From Dastarcus helophoroides (lineage: Eukaryota > Arthropoda > Insecta > Coleoptera > Bothrideridae), in NCBI GenBank assembly GCA_028583605.1, contig CM053334.1:21899868-21963867 (forward strand): a DNA stretch of 64,000 nt, in the 5' to 3' direction. The position numbers and the translations under genes are program-made. A model generated the notes under the pieces. It worked only from the letters and a program-made list of their open reading frames with translations, was not told the DNA's origin and ran no database searches. Positions 1 through 10,809 of the stretch are shown here, piece by piece; the first letter of the stretch is position 1, and the number at the start of each line of letters is the position of its first letter.

Positions 1-2160
1 AAATCAACAAACAAGAAAAATGAGAGCAGTGACACAAATGGAACAAGACAAACAAATTATGAAACAATAAGGGTACATAAATTAAGAGAAGAAAAGGTTA
101 AAACAAATTATAAACAACTTACAGAAAATATGTTAACAAACGAAGATGTAAATAACAAAAAAGTGGGAGAACTCTGGAGACACTTTAAAACAAATATTTT
201 AGACGCAGCAAAACAGTCATCTGGTGTATTAAAGGTAAATAAGAATAAGATAAAAACCTCATGGTGGAACCAAGAGATAAATCAGAAAATAAAAGATAAA
301 AAAGAAAAATGGAGAAAATATTTAAAACACAGAACAGAAGAAAATTATGCAGAAGGTTAATAGCGAAAAATAAGGTGAAACAAGAAAAACAAAAAAAACT
401 GAGAAAAGTTCGGCAAAAAATTGGAAGAAAATAGCAAGGACAACCAAAAACTATTCTATAAAACAATTAAGAACATGAGAGGGGGGGGGGGGAAACAGGG
501 AACACCACAACCGTAAAAGACGAGAGAGGAGATATATTAACAGACGACGTTGAAGTAATAAATAGATGGAAAAATAGTTTCAAAATTTATTGCAAATAAC
601 TCCATATGAAGAAGAAGAAGTAGAAGATGGAGATTGCATAATCGAAGAACAAGAAATAGAAGAAGTTTTTAAACTGGAAGATATCGCAGAAGCAATTCAG
701 TCGTTTAAAAATGGAAAAGCCCCAGGATACGACAAAATAACATCAGAAATGTTAAAATAGATGGGAGAAAGTGCAACAGAATTATTATTGAAAGTATGTA
801 ATAGCGCATGGAGAGAAGAAAAAAATACCAGAAGATTGGCAAAGAGGCATAATATTACCCATTCATAAAAGAGGAGGTAGAAGAGAATGCACTTATTACA
901 GGGGAATAACAATACTAAGCGCAGCTCTGAAAGTATAATAAAAAAAATGTTAAAAAAAAATAAAATTATATACAGAACCAAACCTAGACGAAGCACAAAG
1001 TGGATTTCGAACAGGAAGAAGCGTACATGATCATATTGACAATAAAACAGATAATAGAAAAAACTCGACTTAGTAAAACAAAAGCATACTTTGCATTTAT
1101 CGACCTGGAAAAAGCTTTCGATAGGGTTAATAGTAAGAAAATATGGAACATCTTACAGAAAAAAGGGCATAAATAGAAAATTAATACAAGCGATAAAAAG
1201 TATATACAAGAACCTAAATCATGTAATTAACGACAATAAAACATCGGAAATATTTGAAACAAAAAATGGGTTAAAACAGGGAGGTGCTCTAAGCCCCGCG
1301 CTGTTCAATATTTTCATGGACCACCTAATTAAAGAAAGTAAAGAAGACACGCAAGAACTGCATGTGGGAATGAGGAAACTACAACCAGTAAAAATTAGAC
1401 AATGCGCATTTGTAGACGACTTACTAATAATGACTAATACAGAAAGAGGATTACAAAATAACATAAATACATGGAACAGAATATTAGAAAACAAACGCCA
1501 AAAAAAGCAAAGTAATGTTGATAGCAATGAAACAAGAAATGATTAACATAAAGATACAAGATAACGATTTCGAAGAGGTGACACAATTCAAGTATCTCGG
1601 CACAATAATAGGCAGCAGTGGAAGCCAAGAAAGGGACATAATGGAGATGACAAAAAAAGCCATAAACACATACCATCTACTAAAAGAAGGATTTCTCAGC
1701 AAGAAGGAAATTTCGAAGAAAACAAAAATAACAATATTCCATACAATCTTCAGACCTATACTCACGTACGGAAGAGAAACGTGGATACTGGAGAGAAAAA
1801 CGAAAAATAGAATACAAGCCATAGAAATGAAATACCTAAGAATAGTCAAAGGGATCACAAGAAGAGATAAAATAAGGAACACGGACATAAGAGCAGAACT
1901 AGAAACAAGACCAATATTAGAATATGTTGAACAAAGGCGATTGACATGGGGGGGACACTTGAAACGAATGGAGGATAGCAAATTAGTAAAAAGAGTATGG
2001 GGGCAAAGCCACCCATCAAAAGGGATAGAGGCGGACCGAAAGAAACCTGGAACAAAATAATAGGAAAAATATTCAAGAGAAAGAAACAAACCATAGAGGC
2101 AAAACAATTAGCACAAAATAGAAAAGAGTGGGAAAAATTCCTAGAAAACATATAAAGGAA
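1..2160 (+). mobile_element. RTE-like non-LTR retrotransposon, decayed, cut by the window edge
   Basis: This is the endonuclease-RT linker, reverse transcriptase and C-terminal part of a non-LTR retrotransposon, broken over several frames. Frame pieces lie at 130-360 (linker with a KTSWWNQEI-type motif), about 592-840 (RT fingers, FKNGKAPGYDKI), about 840-1090, 1091-1546 (RT palm) and 1515-2060 (C-terminal region with TYGRETW and KYLRIVKGI motifs). RT motif A reads FIDLEKAFDRVN, motif B GLKQGGALSP and motif C FVDD, so the catalytic aspartates survive. In-frame stops (for example at 758-760) and frame changes make it inactive. The C-terminal block resembles RTE/BovB-type elements; a related clade is possible. 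It ends near 2160-2230 in an AT-dinucleotide run. It lies in the Nup88 gene in opposite orientation, probably within an intron, so the last Nup88 exons must lie beyond the window edge. Confidence 0.85.
481..492 (+). repeat. poly-G run
   Basis: An uninterrupted run of G interrupts the RTE-like element between its linker and RT segments. A similar G run lies at about 19437-19447. Such runs are prone to length errors in assembly and contribute to the frame change here. Confidence 0.8.
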
Positions 2161-2292
2161 ACGAAAGTAGCTACTATTATTAATCCCGACAACGAAAGGT
2201 AGAAGGGAGATCGATTATATATATATTTAAGTCTTAAATGGTTGCAGACTTAATTGCTCTTTTTCTTGTACATGTCAGTCTCTGACAACTAC

Positions 2293-2519
2293 CTTTTCAT
2301 TAACCAATCCTGTTTATCCTTAATATCCTCATACTTTTCTGCTAAATTCTCCGCGTTGCTTTGCAGCTTTTGGCGCTCTTGTAACAAATTATCTAATTCC
2401 TTAAGCTGATATTCCTTGAGCATGATAAGCGCCTGAACTCGTTTCTCAATCTCCTCCTTCGCCATGGTGTGGTACTTGAAGTGATTCTCTCTGAACATTT
2501 GGGCCGCCATTTGAAGTAG
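2293..2519 (-). CDS. Nup88: Nup88 exon, start of C-terminal coiled coil
   Basis: The exon opens after TTGTTTTAG and ends at AAAAG|GTAGTT. It encodes MAAQMFRENHFKYH, AKEEIEKRVQALI and a heptad-like Lys/Glu-rich region (LQERQKLQ, EKYEDIKDKQ), typical of the Nup88 coiled coil that contacts Nup214. The frame is open for two more bases and the donor leaves phase 2, so coding continues in an exon outside the window. Confidence 0.88.
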
Positions 2520-5500
2520 CTAAAACAAGCCGATTACTATCACTGATATTTCACGCAGCAAGTTACCTCAAAACACTGCATTGGGCTCTGGTCCTTCAAA
2601 TTAGACAGCTGTAAGATAGGCTGACTTCCTGCCTTCTTGAGCAACTTCTGGATTAGCTGATCGAACGGTTCCCTCAACATCTAAAAGTAATGTCAAGATA
2701 AACTTAGTAGTTTAGAAGGTGCTGCGGCTTTTTTTTAATAAAAGACAATTTGAAAGTTTTATGAGAATTTGCAACAAAAAGGAAAAATTGCTTTATTACA
2801 ATATAGCCTTTTAATGGCAACTATTCAGTCAACAAATAGAGACGCTTTTGAAATTTACTTGTATCGTCGTATACTGCGTATATACTGGGTGGATAGAATA
2901 ACCAACGAGGAAGTACTGAGGAGAATGGATAAAAGTAAAGAATTGCTGACAAACATCAAAGAAAGGAAGCTCCAATACATCGGACACGTTATGAGAGTGT
3001 TATGAGATCCTCCGACTCGTTATTGAAGGAAATATTGAGGGCATACGATCTGTGGGTAGACGGCAAAACTCCTGGCTAAAGGAGGCTAAAGGATCTGCAT
3101 CGATGGTTCAGACGGATATCAATAGAAATTTTCAGTGGAGCAGTTTCGGGCACCATCATAGCCCGTTGGATCTCGTCAACCTTCGAAGGGAGACCGCATT
3201 CTAAGAAGAAGAAGGCGACATCCACTTTATAAAAATGATTCTACCACAGAATATAATTATCAAGTTGTTGAAAACGCATTTCGGATATAACGACTTCCGT
3301 AGTGGTAGGTCCCCTGAGTCATACTAAGCGAAATCCACGTACTCTTCAAATATCCTCACTCACCTCTTTAACCGGCGACTTAATTTCAGGTTTTTCCTCT
3401 TTGATCGACGGTTCATCCAGTTTGGGCAAAGCAATGGGCGAAACGAGGGCCAAACTGATCAACTTCCCGTTCGCTAGAAACGCCAAGACCGCACTCGGGT
3501 CGTAATAAGGGGCAAATCCGATTAAAGGGTTGATTTCCTTACTCGATGTTGTTTTTGTGCATATCAGGTATTCTACTATGCTCGAATTCGAGAATAAGTC
3601 GTTTGAGATTAAATCTTCATCATCTGCAAACAAGTTATTAATAAAAAAGTGGGGGGTGTAAGTGGTCGCAACCTTCAGTTTTTGAACTGGCGAATTGTTT
3701 GAAGCCATCTACGAAAGGTATGGACACGGAGTGTACCCCGCACGCATGCGTAGCGAAATATCTGTCTGCTCTAGATTCGTCTTTATGGAGATAGATGGGA
3801 CAGGTGTAAGTGTCCTCAGCTGGTAGCTCGGTCGTTGGCAGGCCAAGTTCTATCTCTACGCATTCTAGGAAGGTTATTTCTTTATCTGGACGTTCAGCAA
3901 ATTTACCGGACATATGCTTAATCTATAAAAAATGCTTCTTTTAAATAAATAAAAAAAAAAACGATAACGATATTAGCATCGCTATATTAATATTTTTAAT
4001 CAACTGGTCAGAGAAATATTTTTTTTTATCGGGTTGTCTGTTCTATTTAAGCTCCAAGACTATTTCATTCAAATTATTCCAATAATATTTTATCAAAATT
4101 AGAATCTCGAAGGTAAAATATTGTGTTTTTTTTTGTTTTTCAATTATCCTAACAATACTTCAACAAAAGTTAAGCCAAGTATTAACATTCCATTTCTCTG
4201 AATCTTTAATGTCATATTATGCCTTGCTTCAAATATTCAAAATTTGAATTAGTACAACTCGGTTGGTTCAAAAAGTTAGGGTAACCAAAATATTCTAATG
4301 CACAGACCATTAACATTTAGTTTCAGAGTTTGGCAACCAAATACCAAAGACTGGTTTCACTTTTGCTACGTATAATCAGTTTGGCATACCCAAACGAAGA
4401 GATACACTATAAAATAACAAATCGTCACTGCCGTGGAAAAATCTTCTATGGGCTAAAAAGTAAATGTTACAAGAGAGCAACATATTTATTTGGAAGGAAA
4501 GAGACATTAAATCCTTAGTAGATTACGAAAAGAACCTATCTTCATAAAAAGGTGCACATAGCAAATTTTTCCATTGCAAGGACGATATGTTTTTCTGCTT
4601 TCTTTTAAAATTAACATTTCAGCAGATAGATTTTTCCACGGCAACGACGAAATGTAACCCATATTTAAAGCGCCACCTACAGCTGTGTGGATCAAGCTAT
4701 AGAATAGCTCCAGCAAAAGTATTAAAATAAAGTCTCCGAGCTTTTCCAGAGTGATCTCGTCTGCTAAACGCCAGTGGGTCAACTATTAATAGTTCATCCA
4801 CCTACAATCCACTACACATGTATAAGGTGTCTATGAAAGTGCGTCCAGTGCTCATTTAGGGTTGAAAGTGCAGCCACTACTTAATTGGGGTTTAAATTCA
4901 ACCTTTTTATGAAAATTTGGAACATTTTTCAAAATTTTGACTTTCCTCGAATTTTTGTAAACTTTATTTTTTGACAAATTTGCTTTTTCCGGAAATTCTC
5001 ATTTTTTAAAAAATCTGGTGTGGCCGGCATTAAAAATAAGCTCTTTTAAAGTTTAAACCGAAGAGTTACAAAAAATATATATTTAGAAGCAATTTCGAGT
5101 TTAATGGAATTATGAGCTCAAAAAATTCAAATTTGGAGCAAAAAAATTTTGATCATTTTAAAATTTTTGATCTTTTTTTTTAAATTTCCATTTTTTTAAA
5201 AATTCCGAACTATCAAAATTTTGATTTTTTCACGAATCTTCGAATTTTTGTAGATAAATTATTTGAAAATTTTGATTGTGTTTGAAAATTTCTAATTTTA
5301 TTTTAAGGAACCGTGACATGAAAATTTGACTTATTTGAAAAATTCCGTTTTTCCGAAAAATTGGGATTTTTAAAAAAAAATTTTGATCTGTTAGAAGGTC
5401 TATTTTTTTTATAAACTTCGAAATATTAGGTTTTTTCAAAATTTCGACTTATTTGAAATTTTTGATCTTTTAGAACATCTACTTTTTTTTAAATTTCGAT

Positions 5501-8500
5501 TTTTTTTTCTGAAATTATCATCGTTTTCAAAATTTCGATTTTTTTAGAATTTCCACTTAATGTCGCCAGTTTCTCATTAAATTTCGAATTATTTCCAATT
5601 TTTTTAATATCTAGACCTTTTAAATTTAACTTTTATTTGAAAACATTTTATATTTAAAATGTCGATGTTATCTCGATTTTTTCAAAATCTCGACCCTTTT
5701 CCAAAATTTCGACTATTTTTGAAAATTTCAAACTTTTTTCAAAATTTTAATTTTTTCACGAATTTTCGAATTTTTGTAATTAGATATTCTGAAAAACTTT
5801 GACTTATTTTGGAAAATTTCTATGGAATTTGATGTGCAAATTTGACTATTATTTGAAAAATTCCGCTTTTTTAAAAATTCGATCTTTCTTCGACAAATTG
5901 AATTCTTCAAAATTTGGACTCTTTTGAAATTTTTGATCTTTTAGAATTTCGGAATTTTCGCTCTTTTTGAAAAGTTCGACATTTTATTATCAAAATTTCG
6001 ACTTTACCTCGAAGTATTTCATTGTGCTCAAAATTTCGATCTTTTTAGGATCTCCATTTTTTTGGAAATCGCCATTTTCTCATGAAAATTTCGACTTTTC
6101 CTCGAAGCTTTGACTTTTGCCAAAATACAGAGCATTTTTCAAAATTTCAACTCTTTTTGAAAATTTGGAACATTTTTCAAAATTTTGACTTTCCTCGAAA
6201 CTTTATTTTTTAAGAAATTTGCTTTTTCCAGAAATTCTTATTTTTAAAAAAAATCTGGTGTGGCCGGCATTAAAAATAAGCTTTTTTAAAGTTTAAACCG
6301 AAGAGTTAAAAAAATATATATATTTAGAAGCAATTTCGTGTTTAAAATATGAACATGGAATTAAGAGCTCAAAAAACTCAAATTTCGAGCAATAAATTAT
6401 AATCAATTTAAAATGTTTGATTTTTTTTTAAATTTCCACTGTTTTGAAAATTCCTAAATTTCAAAATTTTGATTTTTTCACGAATCTTCGAATTTTTGTA
6501 GTTAGATTATTTGAAAATTTTGATTGTGTTTGAAAATTTCTAATTTTATTTTGAGGAATCGTGACATGAAAATTTGACTTATTTGAAAAATTTCGTTTGT
6601 CTCAAAAATTGGATTTTTCTTCGAAAAATTGGATTTTTTAAAATTTTGTCTTATTTGAAATTTTTGATCTTTTAAAATGTCTATTTTTTTTAATTTCGAC
6701 ATTTTATAACCCAAATTTCGAATTTTTTTTCTCAAGTTTTCGCTGTCTTTAAAATTTCGATTTTTTTAGAATTTCCTCTTAATGTCGCCAGTTTCTCATT
6801 AAAATTTCGACTTATTTCAAGTTTTTTTAAATATCAGGACCTATGTAAATTTTTCAAAATTTCAATCCTCTTAAAATTTTTGATTTAAAAAAAAAATTCC
6901 ATTTCTTTGAAAATTTCCATTATTTTTGAAAATTTCGACATTTTGTATTAAAATTTCGATTTTTGTCTCGAAGTTATGACTTTTTAAAATCTCTACCATT
7001 TTCCAAAATTTTGATCATTTTTGAAAATTCCGAACTTCTTTCAACACTGACTTTTTCAGGGATCTTCGAATTTCTGTAATTAAATTTTTTGAAAATTTTA
7101 TTTTCGAAAATTTCTAATTTTTTTGAGGAATCTGGGACATGCAAATTCGACTATTAGTTGAAAAATTCCGCTTTAAAAAAAATTCGACTTTTTTTTGAAA
7201 GTTGAAATTTTTCAAAATTTCGGCTGTTTTGAAATTTTCGATCTTTCTTTAGAATTTCCGCATTTTGGAAACTTTCGACAATTTTTTATCAAAATTTCGA
7301 TTTTTTCTTGAATTTTTGACTCTTTCAAAATCTCGACCATTTTCCAAAATGTCGACTAATTCTGATAATTTCGAACTTTGTTCAAATTTTTGACCTCTTA
7401 CAAATCTTCGAATTTTTGTAATTAGATTTTTTGAAAAAATCTGACTTTTTTTGGAAACCTTCTGACCATCTCGAGGAATGTACATGCAAATTTAACTCCT
7501 ATTTGAAAAATTCTGCTTTTCTGGAAAATTCAATTTTTTTCGAAAAATTTGATTTTTCCAAAATTTCGACATTTTATTTTCAAAAATTTCGATTTTTTCT
7601 TGAAGTTTTGACTTTATTTCAAAATCTCGACCATTTTAAAAAATGTCGAATGATTCTGAAAATTCCGAACTTTTTTCAAAATTTTGACCTTTTACAAGAT
7701 CTTCGAATTTTTGTAATTAGATTTTTTGAAAAATTTTGCATTTTTTAGAAAACTTCGAACCAATTTGAGGAATCTTACTTGCAAATTTGACCCCTATTTG
7801 AAAAATTCCGGTTTTCTCAAAAATTCGATTTTTTCGAAAAATTGGATATTTTCAAAATTTCGACTTTATTTTTGATCTTTTAGAATTTCCGACTTCTTTA
7901 GGGAATTTCGACTTTTTCTCAAAGTTTTCACTGTTTTACAAAATTTCGATTTTTTAAAAATTTCCACTTTTTTGGAAATGTAGCAATTTCTCATTAAAAT
8001 TTGGAAATGTTTCCAATTTTTTAAAATATCTGCACCTATGTAAATGTGACTCTTATTTGAAAGATTTCTAAAAAGTTGGAGTGTTTCAAAATTTCGGTCC
8101 TTTTACGATTTTTGATTTTTGAAAAATTTTCACTTTGAAAATTTCAATTTTTTTCTCAAAGATTTATTTTTTTCAAAATCTCGAGCATTTTCCAAAATTT
8201 TAGCTATTTTTGAAAATTTCGAACTTTTTTCAAAATGTTGAATTTTTACAAATTTTTGTGATTAGATTTTTTTTAAATTTTTTTAGTGAGGTAGTTGGGG
8301 GTCTAATTTTTTTAAGGACATGCAAACTTAACTTTTATTCGAAAAATTCCGCTTTTTAAAAAATACAATTGTTCTTAGAAAAATTGAATTCTTTCAAAAT
8401 TTCGACTTTTTGGAGTTTTTGAATTTTTAATTTTCCGCTTTTTTTGAAAATTTCGATATTTTATTTTCAAAATTTCGTTTTTCTCTCGAAGTTTTCACTC

Positions 8501-10798
8501 TTTTTCAAAATTTCGACCTTCGAATTAATAAGAAAATTTTTTGCGGTAAAAGTATATTTCTGGAATTTTTTGGTTTAAAATGGGGGAACTGAAAATATCG
8601 ACTTTGTTCAAAATTTCGACTATTTTTGAAAATTCCGAAATTTTTTAAAAATTTTGACCTTTTACAAATCTCTGTAATTTGATTTTTTTGGAAAATTTTA
8701 ACTTTTTTAAAGAATTTCTATTTTTTTTGAGTAATTAGACAAGCAAATTTGACTTTAATTTGTAAAATTTTGCTTTTTTAAAAACTTTTTGAAATTTTCG
8801 ATCTTTTTTAGAATCCCCGCTTTTTTAAAAATTTTGATAATTTATTACCAATATTTCCTCGAAGTGTCTACTGTTTTCAAAATTGCGAGATTTTTTTAAA
8901 ACCTCCACATTTTCTCATGAAAATTTCGACTTTTTCTCGAAGCTTTGACGTTTGCCAAAATAGCAGAGCATTTTTCAATATTTCAACTCTTTTTGAAAAT
9001 TTGGAACTTTTTCAAAATTTTGACTTTCTCGAATTTTTGTAATTTTATTTTTTGACAAATTTACCTTCTCCGGAAATTCTGATTTCAAGAATATGACCTG
9101 CAATGTTTTCTTGTATTTTTCCTGAAAAGTACTTCTAATAACAAAAAAAATTCTGAAAAATTCTGAAAAAACTGACTAATCATCTTGATTAAGTCAGTTT
9201 TTGAAAAAGTTATGAGCGTTTGGAAAACAAAAGAACTATGTTTTTTCTTGCTGTCCTGTAAAAAATTGAAAAAAATTACACAAACGTTTTTAATGGGGAT
9301 AGAAAAACATGTAATCATTTCAGCCAAGTCGAAAAGGGTTGGGATCCAAAGGTGGCTTAATTTGGCATGGAGTGCTCACATATTTTAAAAATGGGCTTCT
9401 TTAGCAGATCCAGTTGGCCGCACTTTCAACTTTCTCCAAACTTGGCAGGTATCAATTGGCAAGATGATTACGACATTCGAATTTCAAGTGGCAGCACTTT
9501 CAACAACAGCCGCAACACAACCCAAGTATAGAGGGTTGCATTATTGCATTCTAGATAGTACTCTTAAAAAGAAAATATATCAAATTTAACTAAAGGAAAA
9601 TCAAAAAAGTACCAGCTCTGGAGCATCGTCCTCGGTGGGGAGCACAATTCCATGGAAGATCTCCCCGTTGGAATTTCCGAACGCAAATTACTTGAGGATT
9701 CGAATTAAGACATATGATAGAGCAGGCTCTCTTGGTGGTTTTGAAGATTTCGCTTGGAGAGCAAGGGATGGGACCTTTTACCACTGGTGTTGATCTGGAA
9801 TAAAATTAGTTAAAACAGCATCTAACCTTAGAAATTAGCTTACTTGGAATAGAGTGGGATTGAGATGGTAAAAATAAGTCCATCAGCTGATAAGACGTAT
9901 ACAGGCCATCTGAGTTTCTTCTGCTCCTTAGAATTGGATTTAGTTCGCTTTCTAGGACGCAACGGTGTTGACGATGGGATAGTCTCGATTGATGCATTTC
10001 TTAGGGAAATCTCTAGAGATGCTAAGCTATCGTTTAAATCTAGAAATAAAAATATAACCACGTAAGGAGACATGTGGTGAATAGTTGACAATCATGTAGG
10101 TCAGATCATCTCTTCTTCGATGGGGAGTAGTCACATAAAATTATTAAATCCAAAATTCCTAATTTGAAATGAAAATTAAACAGAAACTATTCAATATTTA
10201 AAAAAAAATGACCTAAGTTCGAAATTAAGATGGAATTTTCGAAGTCAACAGTGGCAGAAGAGGTTACAATAGAATTTTAGGGAAAACAAATATACAAACT
10301 GAAAATCATACTCTTAGTAGAAAACACAATTTTGATAATTTATTCAAAAAATTTGGATATTCTGGATTTAAACTCCATTAAAATAAATAGCAGGCTGGTC
10401 GAGGTGAAGTTAGAAGAGAAAAAGGCTTTACCTGTTTGTGTCGATAAATTCCCAAATTCTGGTGTTTCGCTCAGCTCCGGAAGACCAAAGTCAAAATCTA
10501 CAGCGGTTTCGCCCAAAGCATCCAAAAAGGTTATTCTGCTGCAGGGCAACTTGGCACATGGTTTGGGACCAACTGGGTAAACACCTCGCAAAGCAAGAGT
10601 TGAATTTTCAATCACGTACAACCTGAAACAGCCTGTATCATTTTTAGTGCATTCCAGATGGTCAACAAATACCTCAAAGTGTTATCGGATGTCAGCAGAA
10701 GAATATGATTATCTTTGACACTTCCAGGATGGAATTTGACTTGGACCACTTCTATTTCCTCATTGAAGGCCAACAGCCGCTCATCCAGACTGTACGAT
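2293..10798 (-). CDS. Nup88: Nup88 nuclear pore protein, partial gene (eight internal exons)
   Basis: Nup88 (Drosophila members only) sits on the cytoplasmic face of the nuclear pore, binds Nup214 and helps control CRM1-dependent export. Exons, in transcript order on the minus strand, are 10798-10673, 10622-10432, 10039-9844, 9794-9613, 3922-3673, 3623-3364, 2680-2567 and 2519-2293. Together they give 1546 coding bases, about 515 residues of a protein usually near 700-750. They cover the later blades of the N-terminal beta-propeller (LLLTSDNTLR, GETAVDFDFG, WPVYVLSADG, LICTK) and the start of the C-terminal coiled coil (AKEEIEKRVQ, EKYEDIKDKQ). All introns have GT-AG ends and phases agree, except for one surplus base in exon 9794-9613. 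The N-terminal exons are not visible and the last exons lie beyond position 1. Assignment is from remembered family motifs, not a search. Confidence 0.9.
2567..2680 (-). CDS. Nup88: Nup88 exon, linker to coiled coil
   Basis: A 114-base exon (38 codons) between ACTTTTAG and GAG|GTAACT, too short to stand out as an open frame by itself. It encodes EPFDQLIQKLLKKAG and then a Pro-Met-Gln-Cys stretch that corresponds to the family segment just before the coiled coil. Confidence 0.85.
2769..3212 (+). mobile_element. RTE-like LINE, 3' fragment in a Nup88 intron
   Basis: Only the C-terminal end of an RTE/BovB-type ORF is present. It begins near 2769 and contains RRILRIYWVDRITNEEVL and KLQYIGHVMR, typical of the family, to about 3003. 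After a frame change the final segment, ending near 3200, keeps an Arg-rich tail. It ends in a short AAG repeat. It is 5'-truncated and antisense to Nup88. It differs clearly from the RTE-like element at 1-2160, so it is an independent insertion. Confidence 0.82.
3364..3623 (-). CDS. Nup88: Nup88 exon, end of propeller and linker
   Basis: The exon follows TTGTTTGCAG and ends at an excellent donor, GAG|GTGAGT. It encodes an acidic start (DDEDLIS), the conserved EYLICTK block, a GFAPYYDPSAVLAF strand and an acidic Lys/Glu-rich linker. 260 bases, phase 0 at the end. Confidence 0.88.
3673..3922 (-). CDS. Nup88: Nup88 exon, beta-propeller
   Basis: The exon opens after TTTTATAG, in phase 0, and ends at GAAG|GTTGCG. 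It encodes FLECVEIELGLP, then a Cys-Pro strand and the conserved THACGVHSVSIPF motif. It is separated from the upstream exon by a 5.7-kb intron filled with repeats. A weaker alternative donor lies about 20 bases upstream, but its phase would not fit. Confidence 0.88.
4290..4838. mobile_element. diverged copy of hammerhead repeat family A
   Basis: The left part (TCTAATGCACAGACCA) and the right part (a CAACTATTAATAGTTCA-like segment followed by CACTACACATGT) match, with many changes, the two ends of the 18.6-kb element. About 150-200 extra bases lie in the middle. Between 4343 and 4385 the ribozyme region is still recognisable on the minus strand. Located in the large Nup88 intron. Confidence 0.6.
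4343..4385 (-). ncRNA. hammerhead ribozyme relic (family A)
   Basis: The minus strand reads GCCAAA, CTGATTA (canonical CTGANGA), a degraded stem II, GAAA, CCAGTC and TTTGGT. Stem I still pairs (GCCAAA with TTTGGT, one wobble) and a GTC cleavage triplet is present. The changed G in the core and the weak stem II suggest that it no longer cleaves. Confidence 0.5.
4840..9515. repeat. TTTCGA-rich AT satellite array in Nup88 intron
   Basis: About 4.6 kb of T-rich sequence (on the plus strand) built from short degenerate modules such as TTTTCAAAATTTCGACTTTT. A higher-order unit is visible: TCTGGTGTGGCCGGCATTA occurs at 5014 and 6254, exactly 1240 bases apart with matching flanks. The block is bracketed by inverted copies of GTTGAAAGTGCNGCCACT (4861-4878 and 9487-9504), which may be remnants of terminal inverted repeats, but no target duplication was found. 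Open frames inside are accidental. Confidence 0.8.
9613..9794 (-). CDS. Nup88: Nup88 exon with one surplus base
   Basis: The acceptor is TTATTCCAG and the donor is CTG|GTACTT. The frame begins with CSPSEIF and CSIICLNSNPQVICV, then is lost. The frame one base over continues with NSNGEIFHGIVLP and reaches the donor in phase 0, exactly what the next exon needs. One base too many in the short T run at 9674-9676 (plus strand) accounts for everything. A homopolymer assembly error or a real disabling polymorphism would both look like this; the intact neighbouring exons favour the former. Confidence 0.85.
9844..10039 (-). CDS. Nup88: Nup88 exon, beta-propeller
   Basis: The acceptor is a pyrimidine-rich TTATTTCTAG and the donor is AA|GTAAGC. 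A charged insert (RPRKRTKSNSKEQKK) precedes the blade strand WPVYVLSADGLIFTI. The chosen acceptor is the only good one whose phase fits the one base left by the preceding exon. Confidence 0.85.
10432..10622 (-). CDS. Nup88: Nup88 exon, beta-propeller
   Basis: The exon starts after TGTTTCAG and ends at ACAG|GTAAAG. Joined to the previous exon it reads on from NTLR to LYVIENS. It carries GETAVDFDFG, a strongly conserved Nup88 signature. Length 191 bases; phases match both neighbours. Confidence 0.9.
10673..10798 (-). CDS. Nup88: Nup88 exon, beta-propeller (first seen in window)
   Basis: The exon opens after a TTTTCTTCCAG acceptor and ends at AG|GTATTTG. It encodes SYSLDERLL, then VKFHPGS and LLLTSDNTLR, the most characteristic Nup88 stretch. 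Entry phase leaves one base to finish a codon, probably Arg as in other insects. A Met lies in frame upstream at 10816-10818, but the acceptor makes this an internal exon rather than the start. Confidence 0.88.
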
Positions 10799-10809
10799 CT
10801 GGAAGAAAA

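Noticed and set aside
1219..2151. Minus-strand open frames over the RTE-like element
   Set aside because: Antisense shadows rich in Phe, Leu and Ser, produced by the A-rich coding strand.
5230..7748. Small Lys/Phe/Asn-rich open frames in the intronic satellite
   Set aside because: By-products of AT-rich modules; no start context, domain or conservation visible.
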